Positions 1 through 8,679 of a DNA stretch of 64,000 bases are shown piece by piece. This DNA is from Nostoc indistinguendum CM1-VF10 (GTDB lineage: Bacteria; Cyanobacteriota; Cyanobacteriia; Cyanobacteriales; Nostocaceae). A program made the position numbers and the translations under genes. The stretch covers positions 1 to 64,000 of the forward strand of contig JAHHHS010000014.1 of the NCBI GenBank assembly GCA_019359215.1, given 5' to 3'. The notes beneath the pieces are model-generated. The model was not told the origin of the DNA and ran no database searches. It worked only from the letters and a program-made list of their open reading frames with translations. Position 1 is the first letter of the stretch. Every line of letters begins with the position of its first letter.

Positions 1-277
1 TAGCAAATTCGATACGGCTACCAATGAGGTCAAGACCAATCACCCGTTGCGCTCCCGAAATAGCTGCATCGATGCACAGTGCGCCATGCCCACAGCCAAT
101 TTCAAGAACGACTTTTCCGGAGAAGTCTGGCCGTCCGCCTAAACGACGCCAGTACTTCTGTGAATCGAGAACTTGTTTCTCGAAGTATCTGAGGCATACG
201 GTCTCATCTTCTACAGCAAAGTTATTTTCATTGAATTTGTAGGCTACACACGAATCTGTTAAGGTTTCCTTATTCAT
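1..277 (-). CDS. Class I SAM-dependent methyltransferase, N-terminal part (runs off window)
   Basis: The minus strand reads an open frame of 92 codons from ATG at 277 to the window edge. Around residues 57-63 it contains VLEIGCGHG, the glycine-rich motif I that binds S-adenosylmethionine, followed about 20 residues later by RVIGLDLIG, the acidic end of strand beta-2. A GGAG ribosome site lies about 8 bases upstream of the ATG, which supports this start. Only the cofactor-binding half is present, so the substrate cannot be named. It is transcribed away from the next gene, leaving a 700-base gap between them. Confidence 0.75.
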   Translation of the reverse strand, partial: MNKETLTDSCVAYKFNENNFAVEDETVCLRYFEKQVLDSQKYWRRLGGRPDFSGKVVLEIGCGHGALCIDAAISGAQRVIGLDLIGSRIEFA

Positions 278-985
278 CACTTGATCTCCAAATCAATATT
301 TGATTAAAAGGGCTTTAATCCGACAAATTAGTTATGGATCGTGCTTTTGCTGCTTCTGCAAAAAAACGTAATGGAAAAAAACTAAAATTTTATATCTAGC
401 ATTAATGTTTAGATGCGTGAGCGTTTATTAACCTTATATTATCTGTGTATAAATTATCATGCTGTGATGTTCAAAATTTGTAATTAAAAAGTAAATTTTT
501 AGACCCAAAGCCGAATGGCACTAAGAAAAGCTCTAAGCTATGACGCATAAAGATTCCAAGCTTTAGTTGAGCAGTGGAAAAAGCGAATCGGCAATGTCTA
601 CGACGATGCGTCTCCAAGCTGCGATCGCTCTATGAATGAATTTACAAAATTATAGATGTAGCAATTGTGATGTTGTTTCTTGCATACACGTGTAAGAAAA
701 ATTACAGGGATTAGTTTTATTGATCCCACCCTCATCTAGCTTGATGCTTGGTTTAGCTGATTATATTATATTTATCTGCCTTAAAAACCTTCACTTGACT
801 TTACCCCAAAGACTTACCTGCTCTACCCCTGCTATTTTTTAACTCCGTAAGAGACTACGTTAATCGAGATGCATCTTGTGGAAGTTCCTCAAATATCAAT
901 ATCCATAGGAGACTAAAGAAGGAAGAACAGAATATATCTCATGGGTATTGAAGCAGCTAAAGCTGTAACTAGTTAAGGAGGATTT
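278..985. other. Intergenic region, about 700 bases
   Basis: AT-rich spacer between two divergently transcribed genes, so it should hold both promoters. There is one HIP1 octamer near 620. From about 516 a plus-strand frame reads MALRKALSYDA, then a stop, then RFQALVEQWKKRIGNVYDD; this could be a short relic but I do not recognise it. A strong AAGGAGG site at 975-981 belongs to the next gene. Nothing else supported. Confidence 0.5.
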
Positions 986-3514
986 ATGCGTGCAGTGCTG
1001 ATGGCAGGCGGTTCGGGAACGCGGCTTCGCCCGTTAACTTGCGATTTGCCCAAACCGATGGTGCCGATTCTAAATCGACCAATTGCCGAACATATTATCA
1101 ATCTCCTCAAACGACATCAAATCACAGAAGTTATTGCGACATTACATTATTTACCTGATGTGTTGCGAGACTATTTTCAAGATGGCAGCGATTTTGGTGT
1201 CCAGATGACCTATGCCGTCGAAGAAGATCAGCCTTTGGGTACAGCAGGCTGTGTGAAAAACATTGCTGAACTTCTTGATGAAACCTTTTTAGTCATTAGC
1301 GGTGATAGTATAACAGATTTTGACCTCACAGCAGCGATCGCATTTCACAAACAAAATAAATCAAAAGCTACTTTGATTTTGACCAGGGTTCCCAACCCAA
1401 TTGAATTTGGAGTGGTGATTACTGATGAAGAAGCACGAATTCGGCGATTTCTAGAAAAACCCTCTAGTAGTGAAATTTTTTCTGATACCGTCAATACTGG
1501 CACTTACATTCTTGAACCAGAAGTTTTGGATTATCTGCCAGCAAACATTGAATGTGATTTTTCCAAAGACTTATTCCCTTTACTACTAGCAAAGGATGAG
1601 CCGATGTATGGTTACATCGCTCAAGGTTACTGGTGCGATGTTGGTCACTTAGATGCTTATCGTGAGGCTCAGTATGACGCACTAGATCGGAAGGTAAATC
1701 TCGATTTTGCCTATAAAGAAGTTTCTCATGAGCTATGGGTAGGTCAAAATACTTATATCGATCAGACGGCTGTGATTGAAACCCCAGCAGTGATTGGTGA
1801 TAATTGCCGCATCGGGGCAAGAGTCCAGATTGAAGCAGGAACGGTAATTGGTGATAATGTCACTATTGGCGCTGATGCAAATCTCAAACGTCCCATAGTG
1901 TGGAATGGGGCATTTATTGGCGATGAAGCACATCTTTCTGCCTGTGTAATTTCCCGTGGCACTCGTGTAGACCGCCGTGCCCATGTATTAGAAGCTGCTG
2001 TTGTGGGTTCGCTTTCTACGGTGGGAGAAGAAGCTCAAATTAGCCCTGGGGTGCGGGTTTGGCCCAGTAAAAAGATTGAGTCAGGGGCAGTTTTAAATAT
2101 TAACTTAATTTGGGGGAACACCGCCCAACGAAATTTATTCGGTCAACGTGGTGTCCAAGGATTAGCTAATATCGACATCACCCCAGAATTCGCCGTGAAA
2201 TTGGGATCTGCTTACGGTTCTACTTTGAAACCTGGTTCTAAGGTAACGGTTTCCCGTGATCAGCGTAATGTGTCTCGAATGGTGACGCGATCGCTTATTG
2301 CTGGTTTGATGTCGGTAGGTATTGATATTCAAAACCTCGATGCTACAGCTATCCCCATTGCCCGCACAGTTATACCCACAATGTCGGTAGTTGGTGGTAT
2401 CCATGTGCGCGTACACCCAGATCGCCCTGACTACATTTTGATTGAATTCATGGATGCCAAGGGCATTAATATCACCAAAGCCCTGGAAAAGAAAATTGAA
2501 GGGGCTTACTTTAAGGAAGATATGCGGCGGGCGCTAATTCATGAAATTGGTGATGTATCTTATCCCAGCCAAGTGATGGATCGCTACTGCACTGCTTTTG
2601 AGAAACTTTTACATGTTCATACACTCCGCAACAGCCGAGCAAAAGTGGTGATTGACTATGTTTATGCAGTATCAGGGGCAGTTTTACCCCAAATGTTGGA
2701 TAAATTTGGTGCTGATGCAGTAGTATTGAATGCCAGTGTCAATAAAACGGCGATGTCAATCACTGACCGCGAAGGACTGCTAACTCAGTTAGGTCATGTA
2801 GTGGAGGCATTGAAAGCTAACTTTGGTGTGCAAGTATCCGCTAATGGAGAACAGCTAATTTTAGTTGATGAATCAGGCTTCCCAATTCGTGGGGAAATGT
2901 TAACAGCATTGATGGTAGACATGATTCTGACGGCTAACCCTAGAGGAACAGTAGTAGTACCGGTTCATGCTTCCAGTGCTATTGAACAAGTAGCTCGCCG
3001 CCACGATGGCAGAGTGATTCGCACTAAAGCCAACCCTACAGCTTTAATGGAGGCTTGTCAGAAAAACCCAAACGTGGTGATAGGAGGTAGTGGAGATACT
3101 GGTTTTATTTTCCCGCAACTGCATCCGGGATTTGATTCCATGTTCTGTATTGCGAAGATAATTGAGATGTTGACTATACAGGAGCGATCGCTTGCTGCTG
3201 CGCGGTCAGAATTGCCCCGTGTAATTCACAAAACTTATACAGTCCGTTGTCCGTGGACAGCCAAGGGTGCTTTGATGCGTTATTTAGTTGAAACTCACCC
3301 AGCCCAAAACCTAGAACTCATTGATGGAGTGAAAATTTGTCAACCCTACGATGACAGTTGGCTGTTAGTTTTACCAGATGCTAGCGAACCACTGGTGCAT
3401 TTGTATGCAAATAGTAACGATCGCGAATGGGTAGATGAGACTGTGAGAAACTACCGCACCCGTGTCCAGACTTTTGTGGAAAGACAACAAGAATATCAAC
3501 CCGCCGAAGCGTAA
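986..3514 (+). CDS. Mannose-1-phosphate guanylyltransferase fused to a phosphomannomutase-like domain
   Basis: 842 residues in three parts. Residues 1-235 are a nucleotidyltransferase with the signature [11 protein letters not shown], expected to make GDP-mannose (or a related NDP-sugar) from sugar-1-phosphate. Residues about 250-370 are hexapeptide left-handed beta-helix repeats ([14 protein letters not shown] and similar). Residues about 390-835 follow the phosphomannomutase/phosphoglucomutase fold. In that last domain the catalytic loops look degenerate: no TASHNP serine loop, no DGDGDR metal loop ([13 protein letters not shown] stands there), and no RPSGTEP phosphate loop ([15 protein letters not shown] stands there). 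The mutase half may therefore be regulatory or structural. The start is set by AAGGAGG 8 bases upstream. The length matches what I recall of cyanobacterial fusion proteins of this type. Probable role: GDP-mannose supply for envelope polysaccharide. Confidence 0.85.
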   Translation: MRAVLMAGGSGTRLRPLTCDLPKPMVPILNRPIAEHIINLLKRHQITEVIATLHYLPDVLRDYFQDGSDFGVQMTYAVEEDQPLGTAGCVKNIAELLDETFLVISGDSITDFDLTAAIAFHKQNKSKATLILTRVPNPIEFGVVITDEEARIRRFLEKPSSSEIFSDTVNTGTYILEPEVLDYLPANIECDFSKDLFPLLLAKDEPMYGYIAQGYWCDVGHLDAYREAQYDALDRKVNLDFAYKEVSHELWVGQNTYIDQTAVIETPAVIGDNCRIGARVQIEAGTVIGDNVTIGADANLKRPIVWNGAFIGDEAHLSACVISRGTRVDRRAHVLEAAVVGSLSTVGEEAQISPGVRVWPSKKIESGAVLNINLIWGNTAQRNLFGQRGVQGLANIDITPEFAVKLGSAYGSTLKPGSKVTVSRDQRNVSRMVTRSLIAGLMSVGIDIQNLDATAIPIARTVIPTMSVVGGIHVRVHPDRPDYILIEFMDAKGINITKALEKKIEGAYFKEDMRRALIHEIGDVSYPSQVMDRYCTAFEKLLHVHTLRNSRAKVVIDYVYAVSGAVLPQMLDKFGADAVVLNASVNKTAMSITDREGLLTQLGHVVEALKANFGVQVSANGEQLILVDESGFPIRGEMLTALMVDMILTANPRGTVVVPVHASSAIEQVARRHDGRVIRTKANPTALMEACQKNPNVVIGGSGDTGFIFPQLHPGFDSMFCIAKIIEMLTIQERSLAAARSELPRVIHKTYTVRCPWTAKGALMRYLVETHPAQNLELIDGVKICQPYDDSWLLVLPDASEPLVHLYANSNDREWVDETVRNYRTRVQTFVERQQEYQPAEA

Positions 3515-3566
3515 TTCGTAATTCGTAATTCGTAATTAAAAAATTAAATTACGAACTACGAATTAT
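3515..3566. repeat. AATTCGT heptamer repeat with inverted copy
   Basis: Three tandem AATTCGT units directly after the stop codon, then an A-rich linker and the inverted sequence TTACGAACTACGAATTA. The arms can fold into a long AT-rich hairpin, so it could serve as a transcript end for the upstream gene. It belongs to the short tandem heptamer class common in Nostoc. Confidence 0.6.
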
Positions 3567-3747
3567 CTTGACAATAAGTCCAGCTGTCGGAAGGAAACTA
3601 GGTTTTCACATTTGCCTCTGTAGTTTACTTAAAATATTAAAAATTGACCAAAATATAGGTAATTTATATTTATAAATTATTCAATTTAAAATATTACCAA
3701 AGAAAAAATATAGAAATCTTAATTTATTTGTGAAAAGTCAGAAAGTT

Positions 3748-3780
3748 AGATCCCCGGCTTCTTTAAGAAGTCGGGGATCT
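3748..3780. repeat. Interspersed palindrome (GATCCCCG...CGGGGATC)
   Basis: Arms of about 15 bases, GATCCCCGGCTTCTT and AAGAAGTCGGGGATC, pair with one G-T wobble across a very short loop. I recall this palindrome as a frequent interspersed repeat in Nostoc genomes. The rest of 3567-3836 is AT-rich with nothing else recognisable. Confidence 0.65.
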
Positions 3781-3836
3781 TGACAGCGCAAATTTTCACA
3801 AATCCTCCCAGGATGGTTTTAGAAGGGTTAAAATTA

Positions 3837-4145
3837 TTATTGAACATTCGGACATTCAGGTAAATTCTTACCACCGTATTTGCAATCAAAATAAATTAAA
3901 GCTTCTCTAGTTGAGGGGAATCTTCTAGTTGTAGTATATGGGTCACTATTTGGACTTGCTTCATATAACCAAACTTTCAAATAGTAACGAATATTATCAT
4001 CAGTAGACCATAATTCATAACGGTAATCACCTCCTGAACCCTGATTATTTAAATAGTCAGCTAATACTTTATTTGATGCAGACAACAAGCTCAACACACT
4101 CAAAACAGGAATTACAGCTACTTTTAATGTTTGGATGAATTTCAT
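3837..4145 (-). CDS. Small secreted protein of unknown function
   Basis: 102 residues starting MKFIQTLKVAVIPVLSVLSLL, a lysine-containing start and hydrophobic core, with a likely signal peptidase I site after KVLA near residue 29. The mature part of about 73 residues is rich in Tyr, Arg and Asp (GGDYRYELWSTDDNIRYYL). It ends with the only two cysteines, CKYGGKNLPEC, which could form a disulfide. I recognise no domain. An AGGAG stretch lies too far upstream to define the start. It stands alone, convergent with the upstream GMPP gene. Confidence 0.6.
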   Translation of the reverse strand: MKFIQTLKVAVIPVLSVLSLLSASNKVLADYLNNQGSGGDYRYELWSTDDNIRYYLKVWLYEASPNSDPYTTTRRFPSTREALIYFDCKYGGKNLPECPNVQ

Positions 4146-4331
4146 AAATGCACAAAAAATTTACTTTGTCTAGCTCCTTCTATCTATGTATCTTTTGAAA
4201 CCAGTAATAATTCGGAATATTGTGTGAGCGTATCGTAAGCCACTTACAAGAAGTTGGATTGGGGTAGAATGAAGCGCTGCCAGCCTTTTCGGTTTGTTTG
4301 CTGAAATACTTTACAAAATTTTACTTAAATT

Positions 4332-4353
4332 AAATAATAACTATTCTCAATAA
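4332..4353. promoter_or_regulatory. Candidate iron-regulator (Fur) box
   Basis: The A/T-rich stretch AAATAATAACTATTCTCAAT resembles cyanobacterial Fur boxes. The segment TCTCAATAA (4345-4353) is repeated inverted as TTATTGAGA at 4376-4384. It lies about 115 bases ahead of a flavodoxin (isiB-like) start relic, a classic iron-stress gene. The assignment rests on resemblance and context only. Confidence 0.3.
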
Positions 4354-4467
4354 ATCTGGTAGGATATCTTCAGACTTATTGAGATAGATATTCATTAAGC
4401 TAGCAATGTATTTCAACAAGGCAAATAGGTATCCTGGCGATCACAAATTCATATATCAGGTAAAAAT

Positions 4468-4548
4468 ATGTCGAAAAAAATCGGTCTGTTCTACGGTACT
4501 CAAACTGGCAGCACTGAATCTGATGCTGAAAAAATTCGGCATAAGTAG
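4468..4548 (+). pseudogene. Flavodoxin (isiB-like) N-terminal remnant
   Basis: ATG at 4468 opens 26 codons reading MSKKIGLFYGTQTGSTESDA, then EKIRHK and a TAG stop. This is the beginning of cyanobacterial long-chain flavodoxin, including the FMN phosphate-binding loop TQTGxTE. The remaining ~145 residues (W and Y loops around the flavin) are missing; only 43 bases separate the stop from the next gene. So the gene has lost all but its first strand and loop. Flavodoxin replaces ferredoxin under iron starvation, and a functional copy presumably lies elsewhere. The relic may still act as a leader for the hydrolase downstream. Confidence 0.8.
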
Positions 4549-4591
4549 GGTGGCACATCTGAAATTGATAATTTAGAAATTATAGGTATTT

Positions 4592-5344
4592 ATGTCTGAT
4601 TTATTTGATGTTCTGTGGTTAAATGCCAGTCCTGTTTTGAAGCGTTTTGATAAACCATTACTTCAATACTTATCTGGGTACATGAAAATTGCCCAGTGGG
4701 AATACCAGCAAACCAAAGATGAAGCCAGTTCCATAGATCAAGCAGTGGAGTTGCTGTATGAGTTTTTAGAATGGCGCGATCGCCCCGTACATTTAGCCGG
4801 TCATGGGATGGGTGGTGCGATCGCCTTAACCTTTGCGCGGCGATTTCCTAAAAAAGTGCGATCGCTTACCTTGCTCGCTGTAGCAGCTCAACCTGCAAAC
4901 AATTGGCACGCTCACTATTACTTTCAACGACAACTTTTTAGCATCAGCCGTGAGCTAGTTTTAGCAAGCAGCGTTCGCAGTCTTTTTGGCAATCAACCAC
5001 CTCATACCACTAAGAAGTTAGTAGCTGCTTTAGATAAAGATTTAGAACAATCTCCCTCGTCACACTCTTTATTTAAGTTGGTTTATTTACCCAAGGGTGG
5101 AGTTTCTATGCCAATGATGGTATGTGGTAGCAAGAGCGATCCGGTAGTAAACCCAACTGCATTGCATGACTGGTTGAATTGGTTGAAGCCAGAAGATAAA
5201 CTCTGGGAATGCCCAGAAGGATATCATTTTTTTCACTACTTCTATCCTCAACAGGTTGGCGAACAGATTTTGAGTTTTTGGGAACGCCACAATCTGCATT
5301 TGCTGGAAACATCTGCACTATCTTTTAGCAGTTCTACAAATTAG
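4592..5344 (+). CDS. Alpha/beta-hydrolase fold protein, possible isiC-like
   Basis: 250 residues with the alpha/beta-hydrolase core: VHLAGHGMGGAIALTFARRFP at about residues 66-86 is the nucleophile-elbow region, and ECPEGYHFFHYFYP near residue 210 would carry the catalytic histidine. The elbow reads G-H-G-M-G-G where active enzymes have G-x-S-x-G, so the usual serine is replaced by glycine and hydrolase activity is doubtful. A conserved-looking acidic residue occurs in CGSKSDPVV. It follows a flavodoxin start relic by 43 bases. From memory, cyanobacterial isiAB operons can carry a hydrolase-like isiC, so this may be that gene; this is an inference from context. The ribosome site is weak. Confidence 0.7.
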   Translation: MSDLFDVLWLNASPVLKRFDKPLLQYLSGYMKIAQWEYQQTKDEASSIDQAVELLYEFLEWRDRPVHLAGHGMGGAIALTFARRFPKKVRSLTLLAVAAQPANNWHAHYYFQRQLFSISRELVLASSVRSLFGNQPPHTTKKLVAALDKDLEQSPSSHSLFKLVYLPKGGVSMPMMVCGSKSDPVVNPTALHDWLNWLKPEDKLWECPEGYHFFHYFYPQQVGEQILSFWERHNLHLLETSALSFSSSTN

Positions 5345-5358
5345 TAAGATACAAGAGT

Positions 5359-5444
5359 GCGATGTTTGACGGCAAGCCTTACGGCCACGCACTTATGAAA
5401 TTTGGGGTGTAATGGGGTGCGTAGCTTGCCGCCGTAGGCATCGC
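5359..5444. repeat. Interspersed palindromic repeat (GCGATG...CATCGC)
   Basis: Outer arms GCGATG/CATCGC and inner arms CGGCAAGC/GCTTGCCG pair across a short AT segment. This is a REP-like element typical of Nostoc intergenic DNA, located just after the hydrolase stop codon. Confidence 0.55.
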
Positions 5445-5481
5445 TAATTATTGATGCTTTATTCTCTCAAACTCGGTGTAA

Positions 5482-5655
5482 TCATTCGGATAGGCGTTCT
5501 CGAAAATAAAAGCGATATAAATTACAAAGGCATTGAACTTCATTTCCTGTAAATTCAATTAAGCCCAGACTGCGTAATTTAAAACTTTGTGCAGAGTCTA
5601 ACTTAACAGGAATATCACTCTCAATTTTTGATTTACCAACTAGGCGCGGATAGTT
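5482..5655 (-). pseudogene. C-terminal remnant of an AAA-like domain ATPase
   Basis: Reading the minus strand into a TGA at 5482-5484 gives about 55 codons: RLVGKSKIESDIPVKLDSAQ, then FKLRSLGLIEFTGNEV, then LCNLYRFYFRERL. This pattern (a short-helix 'F-LRSLGLI' motif, then 'LYR-YFRERL' at the very end) is the C-terminus of the AAA-like domain family that cyanobacteria often fuse to WD40 or other modules. No start codon or ATPase core is present, and the adjacent ABC gene begins its stop codon right at the break. A decayed fragment. Confidence 0.6.
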
Positions 5656-6969
5656 CTAGGGAAATATTGCTAACTCGGTTTCCGGGTCAAAAAAGTGGAT
5701 TTTCTCTGGAGTTAGAGATAACCATAGTTGCTCACCAGCTTGTACAAATCGGTCTGGTGGTATTCGCACTTGTAGGGAATTGGCTGTAGTAGCAGGTTTA
5801 GATCCCGGTTCGGCAATCTTAACAGCGAGAAAGGAATCGTTGCCAAGATTCTCTACTAAATCTACTTGCACTGGTAGATTTTTGGTAGCAGGCATACTCA
5901 AGTTCAAGTGTTCTGGGCGAATACCTAAAATTAGAGTTTTGCCATCATATTTTTGTAAAGCTTTTCCCCAAACTTCTGGGAGGGTGAAACGAAACTGGGA
6001 ATGAGTAATCAACTGTGGGGCATGAAATTCCACAGAAATAAAATTCATCGGTGGTGAACCAATGAACTCTGCTACAAAAAGATTAGCAGGACGATTGTAA
6101 AGTTCTAGGGGAGAAGCAACTTGCTGAATTTTACCTTCAGACATAATCGCAATGCGATCGCCCATTGTCATCGCTTCGGTTTGATCGTGGGTAACGTAAA
6201 TTGTCGTTGTTCCCAGTTGGCGCTGCAATTTGACGATTTGAGCGCGGGTTTCCGCCCGCAGTTTGGCATCTAAATTAGAAAGCGGCTCATCCATTAAGAA
6301 TACTTGGGGGTCACGCGCGATCGCTCTTCCCAATGCAACCCGTTGTCTTTGTCCCCCAGATAGCTGTTTTGGTAAGCGATTCAGCAATGTTTCGATTTGC
6401 AACAGTTGAGCAACACTACGCACCTGCTCATTCACTGCCCGTTCTTTGTCAGAAATGTAGCGCAGTCCTTTAGGTAACTTTCTTGTCGCCCCCACAAAAA
6501 GATTTTCTGCCCACGTCCGCAGATAAGGAGATGAAGGAGTAATTTCTCCCCCTGCTTCCCCTGCTCTCCCAGAACGGCGGCGTAACCCAAAGGCGATATT
6601 GTCATACACCGTCATGTGGGGATAGAGGGCGTAATTTTGAAACACCATTGCGATGTCGCGTTCTTTGGGCGGTAGGTCATTGATTAAGCGATCGCCTACC
6701 CAGATATTACCGCCAGTCATCACTTCCAAACCAGCGATTAACCGTAGCAAGGTACTTTTACCACAACCAGAAGGGCCTACCAGCACCATAAACTCGCCAT
6801 CTGCGATCGTTAGATTAATCCGCCGCAAGACGTTAACACTTCCCGCACGTTCTTGCGCTGCATCATTTTTCTCCCCAGACGTAAGGGAAGATTGGGTTTG
6901 TGAGGTAACACCTTCCCCTTTACGCGGGGAAAAACTTTTATAAACGTTTTCTAAAACAACTTGGGACAC
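5656..6969 (-). CDS. Sugar/glycerol-phosphate ABC transporter ATP-binding protein (UgpC/MalK type)
   Basis: 437 residues. It has Walker A GPSGCGKST, signature LSGGQRQRVALGRA, Walker B VFLMDEPLSNLDAKLR and the switch histidine in YVTHDQTEA, followed by a C-terminal TOBE-type domain (ILGIRPEHLNL). This architecture energises uptake of sugars or sn-glycerol-3-phosphate together with separate permeases and a binding protein, none of which are adjacent. It is about 70 residues longer than usual family members because of two insertions. One follows the first strand (SPRKGEGVTSQTQSS...AQERAGS). The other sits between the Q-loop and the signature (RRRSGRAGEAGGEITPSSPY...). The second is translated from a 'gcaggggaagcaggggg' repeat. 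Confidence 0.85.
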   Translation of the reverse strand: MSQVVLENVYKSFSPRKGEGVTSQTQSSLTSGEKNDAAQERAGSVNVLRRINLTIADGEFMVLVGPSGCGKSTLLRLIAGLEVMTGGNIWVGDRLINDLPPKERDIAMVFQNYALYPHMTVYDNIAFGLRRRSGRAGEAGGEITPSSPYLRTWAENLFVGATRKLPKGLRYISDKERAVNEQVRSVAQLLQIETLLNRLPKQLSGGQRQRVALGRAIARDPQVFLMDEPLSNLDAKLRAETRAQIVKLQRQLGTTTIYVTHDQTEAMTMGDRIAIMSEGKIQQVASPLELYNRPANLFVAEFIGSPPMNFISVEFHAPQLITHSQFRFTLPEVWGKALQKYDGKTLILGIRPEHLNLSMPATKNLPVQVDLVENLGNDSFLAVKIAEPGSKPATTANSLQVRIPPDRFVQAGEQLWLSLTPEKIHFFDPETELAIFP

Positions 6970-6970
6970 A

Positions 6971-7017
6971 ATAACTAATGACTAATGACTAATGATTAAT
7001 AACTAATGACTAATGAC
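6971..7017. repeat. Tandem heptamer repeat (TAATGAC type)
   Basis: About six imperfect copies of the 7-base unit CTAATGA/TAATGAC between two divergent genes. This is the short tandemly repeated repetitive sequence class known from heterocystous cyanobacteria. Confidence 0.85.
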
Positions 7018-7127
7018 AGTTTAGCGCCCATAATACATCTTCCCTGTAAATACGAAAAGTTAAAAAAACAGCTAGCACCATCAAAAACAAACTACCCTGG
7101 ATTTTAGGGCTGTCAGGAGGTGTTATT

Positions 7128-8384
7128 ATGACTACCGATATACCTAAAAATCTTTCCCAAGACCCAAGCGTTAACCCTATCCATGACATTGTAGACGTAC
7201 AAACCACAGATTGTTGCATTGTGGGTGGGGGGCCGGCAGGAGCAGTATTGGCGCTGTTGTTAGCGCGTCAAGGCATTTCTGTGATGCTGCTGGAAGCACA
7301 CAAAGACTTTGATCGCGATTTTCGCGGTGATACGATTCATCCGTCGGTGATGGAAATTATGGAAGAATTGGGACTTAGCGATCGCTTGCTAGAACTCCCC
7401 CATGCAAAAATGCGTCAAATTAGGTTTAAAACTCCTCAAGATACTGTCACTTTGGCAGATTTTAGTCACCTAAAAACCCGCTACCCATACATTACAATGC
7501 TTCCCCAGGTAAAATTTCTGGAGTTCATTACCCAAGAAGCACAGAAATATCCTAGTTTCCATCTGGTAATGGGTGCGAATGTGCAAGAATTAATTGCCGA
7601 AAATGGCGAAATTCAAGGTGTCCGCTATCGAGGAGGCGGTGGCTGGCATGAAATCCGGGCAATACTGACAGTTGGTGCAGACGGTCGCCACTCACGTTTA
7701 CGCCACCTGGGTGAGTTTGAATCCATCGAAACTTCGCCGCCAATGGATATCCTCTGGTTCCGCCTACCGCGTCAGCCAGAAGACCCAGAGGGGGGAATGG
7801 GGCGCTTTGGTCAAGGTAAAATTATCGCCATGCTTGACCGTGGTGATGAGTGGCAGGTTGCCTATGTTATCCCCAAGGGAGGCTATCAACAACTACGGGC
7901 TGCGGGTTTAGAGCAATTAAAAAAATCTGTTGTGGAAGTAGTGCCAGAATTCCAGCAACGTATCCAAAATTTACATGATTGGTCAAAAATAGCTTTTCTC
8001 TCTGTTGAGTCCAGCCGCGTCAAACGCTGGTATCACCTCGGTTTGTTACTCATTGGTGATGCTGCTCATATAATGTCCCCCATTGGTGGAGTTGGCATTA
8101 ACTACGCAATTCAAGATGCTGTAGTTGCGGCAAATGTACTCAGCAAACCGCTAAAGAACCGACAAGTACAACTTAGTGACTTAGCAAAAGTACAACGTCA
8201 ACGCGAATTGCCCACACGCATCATTCAGGCGTTTCAAACTTTTATCCAAAAGCGGGTATTTGCCCCCGTTCTCATCTCAAATCGCACCTTTGTACCACCT
8301 GGGTTTTTGCGCTTACCCATCTTGCGTGACCTTCCAGGCAGGTTGATTGCCTTGGGTGTTTTTCCAGTTCATGTGAAGACTTAA
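7128..8384 (+). CDS. FAD-dependent monooxygenase (UbiH/PHBH class)
   Basis: 418 residues. CIVGGGPAGAVLALLLA near residue 30 is the Rossmann FAD motif GxGxxG; VGADGRHSRLR near residue 182 is the DG motif binding FAD and NAD(P)H; GDAAHIMSPIGGVGINYA near residue 308 is the GD motif binding the flavin ribityl. These three motifs define class A aromatic-ring hydroxylases. A ribosome site AGGAGG 9 bases upstream fixes the start. The substrate is unknown: the neighbours (ABC ATPase, SSB) give no pathway hint. Expected to be soluble or membrane-peripheral. Confidence 0.85.
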   Translation: MTTDIPKNLSQDPSVNPIHDIVDVQTTDCCIVGGGPAGAVLALLLARQGISVMLLEAHKDFDRDFRGDTIHPSVMEIMEELGLSDRLLELPHAKMRQIRFKTPQDTVTLADFSHLKTRYPYITMLPQVKFLEFITQEAQKYPSFHLVMGANVQELIAENGEIQGVRYRGGGGWHEIRAILTVGADGRHSRLRHLGEFESIETSPPMDILWFRLPRQPEDPEGGMGRFGQGKIIAMLDRGDEWQVAYVIPKGGYQQLRAAGLEQLKKSVVEVVPEFQQRIQNLHDWSKIAFLSVESSRVKRWYHLGLLLIGDAAHIMSPIGGVGINYAIQDAVVAANVLSKPLKNRQVQLSDLAKVQRQRELPTRIIQAFQTFIQKRVFAPVLISNRTFVPPGFLRLPILRDLPGRLIALGVFPVHVKT

Positions 8385-8679
8385 TTTTTGCCAATAATTT
8401 TTTCTATTTAATGAATGAATGGTACAATTATACTACTCCAGACAGAATTCAATGCTCATTTAGTCAAGCGAGGGTGGCGAGCGGCATACTCAATGCTGTT
8501 CAAAGCGATCGCTTGGCTTTTATGCTAGAAATAACTAAAAACTCAGAGTGGATGTAGAAAATTTGTTCAAACATTATTAAAAAATGCAAAAGATTAAACA
8601 TATCTAGATATTAATTGGCACTACATAGAAAAACCTTCTCTTTTTGAATCAGTACTTTTTGCAGTCAGGAGTAATTTTA

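Noticed and set aside
500..660. Short broken reading frame MALRKALSYDA...RFQALVEQW
   Set aside because: Could be a pseudogene but I could not match it to any family.
6971..7017. Possible CRISPR array from tandem short repeats
   Set aside because: Seven-base units without spacers; this is the heptamer repeat class, not CRISPR. No array was seen anywhere in the window.
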